Part shown: positions 49,001-60,873 of the stretch, piece after piece
How positions within the stretch are numbered: the stretch's first letter is position 1
How the letters are laid out: each line of letters opens with the position of its first letter
Assembly: GCF_041734735.1 (NCBI RefSeq)
Contig: NC_134887.1
Location: 41,165,680 to 41,229,679, forward strand
Direction of reading: 5' to 3'
From: Babylonia areolata
Taxonomy: Eukaryota > Mollusca > Gastropoda > Neogastropoda > Buccinidae
DNA: 64,000 nt
Program-made: the position numbers and the translations under genes
The notes under the pieces: model-generated
The model's input: the letters and a program-made list of their open reading frames with translations, nothing else
Database searches by the model: none
Told to the model about the DNA's origin: nothing

Positions 49001-52000
49001 ACACTGTGACGATGTTGTGATGACACTGTGACAATGTTGTGATGACACTGTGACGATGCTGTGGTGACGATGCTGTGATGACACTGTGACGATGATGTGA
49101 TGACACTGTGATGACGCTGTGATGATGACACTGTGATGACGCTGTGACGATGATGTGATGACACTGTGACGATGCTGTGACGATGCTGTGATGACACTAT
49201 GATGATGCTGTGACGATGTTGTGATGACACTGTGACGATGCTGTGACGATGATGTGATGACACTGTGACGATGCTGTGATGACACTGTGATGATGTGATG
49301 ACACTGTGACGATGTTGTGATGACACTGTGACGATGCTGTGATGACGCTGTGATGATGTGATGACACTGTGACGATGTTGTGATGACACTGTGACGATGC
49401 TGTGTTGACGCTGTGATCATGCTGTGATGACACTGTGATGATGCTGTGATGACACTGTGACAATGCTGTGTTAACGCTGTGATGATGCTGTGATGACACT
49501 GTGACGATGCTGTGATGACACTGTGACGATGCTGTGATGACACTGTGATGATGCTGTGATGACGCTGTGATGACACTGTGACGATGCTGTGTTGACGCTG
49601 TGATGACACTGTGATGACACTGTGACGATGCTGTGATGACACTGTGACGACGCTGTGATGATGCTGTGACGATGCTGTGAAGACGCTGTGATGATGCTGT
49701 GACGATGCTGTGATGGCACTGTGATAACGCTGTGATGACACTGTTATAACACTGTGACGATGCTGTGATGACACTGTGATGATGCTGTGATGACACTGTG
49801 ACGACTCTGTGATGATGCTGTGATGATGCTGTGATGACGCTGTGACGATGCTGTGATGACACTGTGATGATGCTGTGATGACGCTGTGACGATGCTGTGA
49901 CGATGCTGTGATGATGCTGTGACGATGCTGTGACGATGCTGTGTTGAGACTGTGACGATGCTGTGATGACACTGTGACGATGCTGTGATGACATGACACT
50001 GTGACGATGCTGTGATGACTGTGACGATGCTGTGATGACTGTGACGATGCTGTGACGACACTGTGATGACACTGTGATGACGCTGTGATGATGCTGTGAT
50101 GACACTGTGATGATGCTGTGACGATGCTGTGATGACACTGTGATGACACTGTGACGACACTGTGATGATGCTGTGATGACGCTGTGATGATGCTGTGATG
50201 ATGCTGTGATGACACTGTGATGACACTGTGACGACGCTGTGATGACACTGTGATGATGCTGTGATGACACTGTGATGATGCTGTGATGATGCTGTGACGA
50301 TGCTGTGATGACACTGTGATGATGCTGTGATGACACTGTGATGACACTGTGATGATGCTGTGATGACACTGTGATGACACTGTGACGACGCTGTGATGAC
50401 ACTGTGATGATGCTGTGATGACACTGTGATGATGCTGTGATGATGCTGTGACGATGCTGTGATGACACTGTGATGATGCTGTGATGACACTGTGATGACA
50501 CTGTGATGATGCTGTGACGATGCTGTGATGACACTGTGATGACACTGTGATGACACTGTGATGATGCTGTGATGACACTGTGATGACGCTGTGATGACGC
50601 TGTGATGACACTGTGACGACGCTGTGATGACACAGTGATGACACTGTGACGACGCTTTGTTGTCGCTGTGTTGTCGCTATGATAATGCTGTGATGACGTG
50701 ATGATGCTGTGATGACACCGTGACGACACTGTGACGACGCTGTGATGACACTGTGATGACACCGTGACGACACTGTGATGACGCTGTGACGACGCTGTGA
50801 TGACACTGTGATGACGCTGTGTTGTCGCTGTGATGACGTGACGATGCTGTGATGACACTGTGATGATGCTGTGACGATGCTGTGATGATGCTGTGACGAT
50901 GCTGTGATGATGCTGTGATGACTCTGTGGTGATGACACTGTGACGATGCTGTGATGATGCTGTGATGATGCTGTGATGACTCTGTGACGATGCTGTGACG
51001 ATGCTGTGACGATGCTGTGATGACTCTGTGGTGATGACACTGTGACAATGCTGTGACAATGCTGTGATGATGCTGTGATGACTCTGTGATGATGCTGTGA
51101 CGATGCTGTGATGACACTGTGATGATGCTGTGATGATGCTGTGATGACTCTGTGGTGATGACACTGTGACAATGCTGTGACAATGCTGTGATGATGCGGT
51201 GATGACTCTGTGATGATGCTGTGACGATGCTGTGATGACACTGTGATGATGCTGTGATGATGCTGTGACGATGCTGTGATGACTCTGTGGTGATGACACT
51301 GTGGTGATGACACTGTGACGATGCTGTGACGATGCTGTGATGACACTGTGACGATGCTGTGAGGATGCTGTGATGACTCTGTGGTGATGACACTGTGACG
51401 ATGCTGTGATGATGCTGTGATGACATTGTGACGATGCTGTGATGACACTGTGACGATGCTGTGATGACACTGTGATGACACTGTGATGGCACTGTGACGA
51501 TGCTGTGATGACACTGTGATGACACCGTGACGACACTGTGATGACGCTGTGACGACGCTGTGATGACACTGTGATGACGCTGTGTTGTCGCTGTGATGAC
51601 GTGACGATGCTGTGATGACACTGTGATAACACTGTGACGATGCTGTGATGACACTGTGATGATGCTGTGACGATGCTGTGATGATGCTGTGACGATGCTG
51701 TGATGACACTGTGATAACACTGTGACGATGCTGTGATGACACTGTGATGATGCTGTGACGATGCTGTGATGATGCTGTGACGATGCTGTGATGATGCTGT
51801 GATGACTCTGTGGTGATGACACTGTGACGATGCTGTGATGATGCTGTGATGACTCTGTGGTGATGACACTGTGACGATGCTGTGATGATGCTGTGATGAC
51901 TCTGTGACGATGCTGTGATGATGCTGTGACGATGCTGTGATGATGCTGTGACGATGCTGTGACGATGCTGTGATGATGCTGTGATGACTCTGTGGTGATG

Positions 52001-55000
52001 ACACTGTGACAATGCTGTGACAATGCTGTGATGATGCTGTGATGACTCTGTGATGATGCTGTGATGACACTGTGATGATGCTGTGATGATGCTGTGATGA
52101 CTCTGTGATGATGCTGTGACGATGCTGTGATGACACTGTGATGATGCTGTGATGATGCTGTGACGATGCTGTGATGATGCTGTGATGACTCTGTGGTGAT
52201 GACACTGTGACAATGCTGTGACGATGCTGTGATGACACTGTGATGATGCTGTGATGATGCTGTGATGACTCTGTGATGATGCTGTGACGATGCTGTGATG
52301 ACACTGTGATGATGCTGTGATGATGCTGTGACGATGCTGTGATGATGCTGTGATGACTCTGTGGTGATGACACTGTGACGATGCTGTGATGATGCTGTGA
52401 TGACTCTGTGGTGATGACTCTGTGATGATGCTGTGATGATGCTGTGATGACTCTGTGATGACTCTGTGGTGATGACACTGTGATGATGCTGTGATGATGC
52501 TGTGATGACGCTGTGACGACACTGTGACGATGCTGTGATGATGCTGTGATGACACTGTGACGATGCTGTGATGATGCTGTGATGACACTGTGATGACACT
52601 GTGATGATGCTGTGATGACACTGTGATGACACTGTGATGACACTGTGACGATGCTGTGATGATGCTGTGATGACACTGTGACGATGCTGTGATGACACTG
52701 TGACGATGCTGTGATGACACTGTGATGACACTGTGATGACACTGTGACGATGCTGTGATGACACTGTGATGACACTGTGATGATGCTGTGATGACACTGT
52801 GATGGTGCTGTGATGGTGCTGTGATGGTGCTGTGATGACACTGTGATGGTGCTGTGATGGTGCTGTGATGACACTGTGATGACACTGTGATGGTGCTGTG
52901 ATGACACTGTGATGACACTGTGATGACACTGTGATGGTGCTGTGATGGTGCTGTGATGACACTGTGATGGTGCTGTGATGACACTGTGATGACACTGTGA
53001 TGGTGCTGTGATGGTGCTGTGATGACACTGTGATGGTGCTGTGATGGTGCTGTGATGACACTGTGACGATGCTGTGATGACATTGTGACGATGCTGTGAT
53101 GACACTGTGATGACACTGTGATGACACTGTGACGATGCTGTGATGACACTGTGATGACACTGTGATGGTGCTGTGATGACACTGTGATGGTGCTGTGATG
53201 GTGCTGTGATGACACTGTGATGGTGCTGTGATGGTGCTGTGATGGTGCTGTGATGACACTGTGATGGTGCTGTGATGACACTGTGATGACACTGTGATGA
53301 CACTGTGATGGTGCTGTGATGGTGCTGTGATGGTGCTGTGATGGTGCTGTGATGACACTGTGATGACACTGTGATGACACTGTGATGACACTGTGATGGT
53401 GCTGTGATGACACTGTGATGGTGCTGTGATGGTGCTGTGATGACACTGTGATGGTGCTGTGATGGTGCTGTGATGACACTGTGATGGTGCTGTGATGACA
53501 CTGTGATGGTGCTGTGATGGTGCTGTGATGACACTGTGATGGTGCTGTGATGGTGCTGTGATGACACTGTGATGGTGCTGTGATGACACTGTGATGGTGC
53601 TGTGATGACACTGTGATGGTGCTGTGATGGTGCTGTGATGGTGCTGTGATGGTGCTGTGATGACACTGTGATGGTGCTGTGATGACACTGTGATGGTGCT
53701 GTGATGGTGCTGTGATGACACTGTGATGGTGCTGTGATGACACTGTGATGGTGCTGTGATGGTGCTGTGATGGTGCTGTGATGACACTGTGATGGTGCTG
53801 TGATGGTGCTGTGATGACACTGTGATGGTGCTGTGATGGTGCTGTGATGACACTGTGATGGTGCTGTGATGGTGCTGTGATGACACTGTGATGGTGCTGT
53901 GATGACACTGTGATGGTGCTGTGATGACACTGTGATGGTGCTGTGATGGTGCTGTGATGACACTGTGATGGTGCTGTGATGGTGCTGTGATGGTGCTGTG
54001 ATGACACTGTGATGGTGCTGTGATGACACTGTGATGGTGCTGTGATGACACTGTGATGGTGCTGTGATGGTGCTGTGATGACACTGTGATGGTGCTGTGA
54101 TGGTGCTGTGATGACACTGTGATGGTGCTGTGATGGTGCTGTGATGACACTGTGATGGTGCTGTGATGGTGCTGTGATGGTGCTGTGATGGTGCTGTGAT
54201 GACACTGTGATGGTGCTGTGATGGTGCTGTGATGACACTGTGATGGTGCTGTGATGGTGCTGTGATGACACTGTGATGGTGCTGTGATGACACTGTGATG
54301 GTGCTGTGATGGTGCTGTGATGGTGCTGTGATGGTGCTGTGATGACACTGTGATGGTGCTGTGATGGTGCTGTGATGGTGCTGTGATGACACTGTGATGA
54401 CACTGTGATGGTGCTGTGATGGTGCTGTGATGACACTGTGATGGTGCTGTGATGACACTGTGATGGTGCTGTGATGACACTGTGATGGTGCTGTGATGGT
54501 GCTGTGATGACACTGTGATGGTGCTGTGATGACACTGTGATGACACTGTGATGGTGCTGTGATGACACTGTGATGGTGCTGTGATGACACTGTGATGGTG
54601 CTGTGATGACACTGTGATGGTGCTGTGATGGTGCTGTGATGGTGCTGTGATGACACTGTGATGGTGCTGTGATGATGCTGTGATGGTGCTGTGATGGTGC
54701 TGTGATGACACTGTGATGACACTGTGATGGTGCTGTGATGACACTGTGATGGTGCTGTGATGACACTGTGATGACACTGTGATGGTGCTGTGATGACACT
54801 GTGATGGTGCTGTGATGACACTGTGATGGTGCTGTGATGACACTGTGATGGTGCTGTGATGGTGCTGTGATGGTGCTGTGATGACACTGTGATGGTGCTG
54901 TGATGGTGCTGTGATGGTGCTGTGATGGTGCTGTGATGATGCTGTGATGGTGCTGTGATGGTGCTGTGATGGTGCTGTGATGACACTGTGATGGTGCTGT

Positions 55001-58000
55001 GATGGTGCTGTGATGACACTGTGATGGTGCTGTGATGACACTGTGATGGTGCTGTGATGGTGCTGTGATGACACTGTGATGACACTGTGATGGTGCTGTG
55101 ATGACACTGTGATGACACTGTGATGGTGCTGTGATGGTGCTGTGATGACACTGTGATGGTGCTGTGATGGTGCTGTGATGACACTGTGATGGTGCTGTGA
55201 TGATGCTGTGATGGTGCTGTGATGGTGCTGTGATGACACTGTGATGACACTGTGATGGTGCTGTGATGACACTGTGATGACACTGTGATGGTGCTGTGAT
55301 GACACTGTGATGGTGCTGTGATGACACTGTGATGGTGCTGTGATGGTGCTGTGATGGTGCTGTGATGGTGCTGTGATGACACTGTGATGGTGCTGTGATG
55401 ACACTGTGATGACACTGTGATGGTGCTGTGATGACACTGTGATGGTGCTGTGATGACACTGTGATGGTGCTGTGATGGTGCTGTGATGGTGCTGTGATGG
55501 TGCTGTGATGACACTGTGATGGTGCTGTGATGACACTGTGATGACACTGTGATGGTGCTGTGATGACGCTGTGATGGTGCTGTGACGAGCTGTGACGGCG
55601 CTGTGATGATGCTGTGATGACACTGTGATGGCGCTGTGATGACACTGTGACGATGCTGTGATGACGCTGTGGTGATGCTGTGATGATGTGACAACGCTGT
55701 GATGACGCTGTCGCTGACAGGAGCAAGAGGCCAGAACAGAGCAGCTCCGTCAGCGATCCAGGAAACGAGGTCACGACCAGATCGAAGCGCCGTCATCATC
55801 CTCTGCAGCTGCTATAGAAGCGTCATCATCAGAGACAGACAACAAGCTGGTAAAAGCGTCGGCCGCTATCTCTCTGGACCAGGGAGGACATATCAACTTC
55901 TTCAAGGACATTGAGGAAGGGGTGAGTGTGAAGACAGACAGCAGATCTGTACGTTAAATACTCGTAGATAAAATAAAAAAGAAAAGAAAAAAGGGTGGCG
56001 CTGTAGTGTAGCGACGCACTCTCCCTGGGGAGAGCAGCCCGAATTTCAAGCAGAAAAATCTGTTGTGATAAAAAGAAATAAAAAAAAAAAAAAAAAAGAA
56101 AGAGGCAATAGTCTCCTGCTGCAAGAAGGAAGGCCTCTGGCATGTTCAAGTTTACTGTCTTGGTGTGTGTAGTTCAGATATGTGTATGTGTATTGTTTGT
56201 TTTTGCTCTTGTACATCTTCATTTGCTGTTGAATGCCATTATGCACTATTGTGAATGTATTGTTTCATTTATTTTTTCAAGGCGCTTAGAGCCCATTGTG
56301 TGGGGAGTTTGCTCCATATTATTGTTATTATTAATACCAACCATACTGGGTGGAAAGTCTCTCTCTCACTGTCTCTTATATAGATATATACATAGATATA
56401 AATATATGACCATTCCTCAGTATTGACTGTGATATTGAAAGGAATTGTTTCTGCTGCAGTTATATACCCTTAGAAAGAACTGCACCTGCCCAGTCAGTAT
56501 CATGCTTTATCCGAAATTATCGTGTCATTGCTTGGCATCCTTTGGCCCAGGTGACCCGCACCTGAACAGAAATGGCGTGTGTTTCAACCTACACTGATTC
56601 AGCAACAGTATGATAGCACAGTCAAGGGTATTCATGCACTCAAAATGTGCTAACCAGTGAACACCATGAGTTGCAGCTGTGAGCAAAATCAATACAGAGA
56701 ACTTGTAAGACATGGAATGATAGAACGAAATGTGGAAATAGTTTTGCATGGAGTGCATGTGTGTTGTCTCGTTCATCATTTATCAGATGGATTCCCCCGT
56801 CTCCTCGATGAAGGCGGCGGTACGTCGCAGGTCCTCCAGTCCTCCGTAGAGCTTCCTGGTTGCTGGGATTGGGTCGGGCCAGGTTTTCTCTCGGAGCGCT
56901 TGGTGGAGCGGGCAGGACTGCAGCCGATGTTCTGTTGTCCGGCTGCCTGTTCTGCAGGGGCACTGCTCTGTGTCGCCGATACGGAGTTTCGTGTATAGTG
57001 CATGTGTGTGAGTGTGACAAACTGATCCAGATACACACAGACTGGGCCAGATACAGACGCAGGCAAAGGAGGCTGGGTCACAGATGAAACTGAAAAAATT
57101 AACCTTTGTCATTTTCCTGCTGATTCCTCTTACGTTGGGTCTGTCAGGAGGAAGGTGGTAGAATGGTTAAGACATTTTGCCAGTACAGCGTTGGTGAGGG
57201 CCTGGGTTCACTCCCCACTCTCACCCTGTCTCCTCAGGAGGAAGGTGGTAGAATGGTTAAGACACTTATCTGCCAGTACAGTGTTGGTGAGGGCCTGGGT
57301 TCACTCCCCGCTCTCGCCCTGTCTCCCGAATTTGACAGGAAAATCAAACTGAGCGTCTAGTCATTAAGATGAGATTAGGTCCTGTAAGCAGCATGCACTT
57401 GGTGCGCTGAAAAAGAACTGAAGGCAACAAATGTGGTGTCCTCTGGCAAAATTCTGTGGACGAAATCTGCTTTGATATGTACACAACTGTGCTTCCTACA
57501 GTTGACTTGCTTAAAGACTTTAGTCCACAGAACTCCCATTTAGGTATTTTACGGAGTCCTCATGTGGCTCTAGGGAGTCTGATCAGTCGCAGGTCCAGAA
57601 ACCATTCTTTCATCCAAACACACCACACACTGCCTTACACACCACTCACCCACCCCCCACCCCCCTCACACAGACACAGACAGATGGACATGCACACAGT
57701 GAGTGAGAGAGAAAGAGTGAGAGGAGTGAACCACTGAAAACGAAAAGCTGTACAAGGACGATTTTTGAAAGTTTGTCGATCCTGTCACAAAAGCATTTAT
57801 TTCACAGGAGTTGCACAATGACCTGGTTGCTTCTTCTTCTTCTTCTGCATTCACTCGTATGCACACGAGTGGGCTTTTACGTGTATGACCGTTTTTACCC
57901 CGCCATGTAGGCAGCCATACTCCGTTTTCGGGGGTGTGCATGCTGGGTATGTTTCCATAACCCACGGAACGCTGACATGGATTACTGTTTACAGGATCTT

Positions 58001-60104
58001 TAACGTGCGTATTTGATCTTCTGCTTGCATATACACATGAAGGGGGTTCAGGCACTAGCAAGTCTGCACATATGTTGACCTGGGAGATCGTAAAAATCTC
58101 CACCCTTTACCCACCAGGCGCCGTCACCATGATTCGAACCCAGGACCCTCAGATTGACAGTCCAGCGCCTTAACTACTCGGCTATTGCGCCCATCAACCT
58201 GGTTGCGAATTTCACACATGTTCTTCACTTCATTACATGTGTGTCTTCGTTGTGCTGCAGCCATTTGAATTCTTTACTCCCATTAACGTTGACAAATGCG
58301 GCTTTTATTTTTTGGTGATTCATCCCCTTTTGAAGCTGGTTGATCGACATCGGCTGATTCAGAATCAGATAAGAGAAGATAAGATGCAGACCGAGAACTA
58401 GTGACATGAGAAGAAGCGAGCGCTGTTGTTTGACCATGCTTGTTCACATTTCGATTGACCCCGATTTTATAGTGCGTCCCACGGACTCCCTAGCCGAAAC
58501 TGTTGTGTGTCCTCTGTCATTTTAGAGAGTCAGGGACGCACATATGTGCGTTAACGGTAGCCCTGCACAAATATATTAATATATGATTATATGCATGCAC
58601 TCAAGGCGTGACTAAGCACGTTGGGTAATGCTACTGGTCAGGCATCTGCTGAGCAATTGTGGTGTAGTGTATATGGTGGAGTGATGGCCTAGAGGTAACA
58701 CGCCCGCCTAGGAAGCGAGAGAATCTGAGGGCGCTGGTTCGAATCACGGCTCAGCCGCCGATATTTTCTCCCCCTCCATTCAACCTTTAGTGGTGGTCTG
58801 GACGCTAGTCATCGGATGAGATGATAAACCGAGGTCCCGTGTGCAGCATGCACTTAGCGCACGTAAAAGAACCCACGGCAACAAAAGGGTTGTTCCTGGC
58901 AAAATTCTGTAGAAAAATCCACTTCAGCAGGAAAAACAAATAAAACTGCACGCAGGAAAAAATACAAAAAAATGGGTGGCGCTGTAGTGTAGCAACGCGC
59001 TCTCCCTGGGGAGAGCAGCCCGAATTTCACACAGAGAAATCTGTTGTGATAAAAAGGAATACAAATACAAATGGTGACACCTTGAGATAATGAAACTGGC
59101 AAGACCCATTGTGACCGAGGAATCAGTTCATCCTATCTGTTCATCACAGTGACACCTCCTTGAGTAACTGAACTGAACTGAACTGTTTATCGTGGTGTCT
59201 GTCAGACCCTTACTCGCCATAGTCAGTTAAGCAGTACTCCCCTATCTTTACATCATGGGTCTGAGGGACCCACATCATTTTGGGGAGATGCACAGAAAAC
59301 CCACGGCTGTGTTTTTGAAACATGGCATAAAAACTGACAGATCGGCTTGAGGCTGAGTTTGTTGATGTATTTTGTTTTTGGGGCAGAATGTGGACCCATG
59401 GTACCCCCTTAGTCAGAACAGGAGTTGCATGTTGCAAGGTACATTTATTTATTATGTGCAAATTAAACGAGACGGTAGAAAATGTGCAGAGATGATTTGA
59501 GGAATGCACAAAATCTAGAGTTAATCATCTTCTTCTGCGTTCACTCGTGTGCACACGAGTAGGCAGCCATACTCTGTTTTCAGGGGTGTGCATGCTGGGT
59601 ATGTTCTTGTTTCCATATCCCACCGAACGCTGACATGAATGACAGAATCTTTAACGTGTGTATTTGATCTTCTGCTTGCATACACACACGAAGGGGGTTC
59701 AGGCACTAGCAGGTCTGCACATATGTTGACCTGGGAGATCGTAAAAATCTCCACCCTTTACCCACCAGGCGCCGTCACGGTGATTCGAACTCGGGACCCT
59801 CAGATTGACAGTCCAGCGCTTTAACCACTCGGCTGTTGTGCCTGTCCTAGAGTTAATCAAATTTTAAGACATAGATTTTTAATGACTGTTTAACAAACAA
59901 AAATTGGTCTGTTTGGCCTAATGGTGAGGGCTGATATGTGTGACTAGCAGTGTGTCAGCAGTGAAATTGAAACAATGCTGATGCTTGGTGTCTTTGAGGT
60001 CTGCCTGGTCGCCATGTGGATGTGAAGGTGGTACTGCAGTCAGTCCATGCATGGCATGTCTAGTGTTGGTGTGTGTGTGTGTGTGTGCGCGTGTGTGTGT
60101 GTAT

Positions 60105-60138
<34 letters not shown>

Positions 60139-60139
60139 A

Positions 60140-60171
<32 letters not shown>

Positions 60172-60285
60172 ACTGTGTGTCTGTGTGTGTGTCTATGTGT
60201 GTGTGTGTGTGTCTGTGTGTGTGTGTGTGTGTGTCTGTGTGTGTGTGTGTCTGTATGTGTGTGTGTCTGTGTGTGTGTGTGTCTA

Positions 60286-60324
<39 letters not shown>

Positions 60325-60370
60325 TGTGTCTATGTGTGTGTGTGTGTGTTTGTTTGTGTGTGTGTGTGTG

Positions 60371-60418
<48 letters not shown>

Positions 60419-60474
60419 TATGTGTGTGTGTGTGATTGTGTGTCTGTGTGTGTGTCTATGTGTGTGTGTGTGTG

Positions 60475-60564
<90 letters not shown>

Positions 60565-60773
60565 ACAGCTGAGGCGAGAGGGGAAGAACAAGGAGCACGA
60601 GGCAGAGAAGGCAGCAGAGAAAGAAAAATGGGAGAAAAACATTGGTCTGCTGACCTACCTGGGCCAGAGCTCTGTTGAAGCACAGAGTGAGTACTGTGTG
60701 TGTGTGTGTGTGTGTGTGTGCATTAGTGTGTGTGTGTGTGTGTGTGTGTGCATAAATGTGTGTGTGCATTAGT

Positions 60774-60811
<38 letters not shown>

Positions 60812-60828
60812 ATAAATGTGTGTGTGCA

Positions 60829-60873
<45 letters not shown>

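Noticed and set aside
48833-55799. Reverse-strand ORFs of 2,313, 2,200 and 1,648 codons
   Set aside because: They are translations of an 11-bp satellite without stop words. The periodic composition is the same in all frames, and they overlap a real LENG1 intron and exon.
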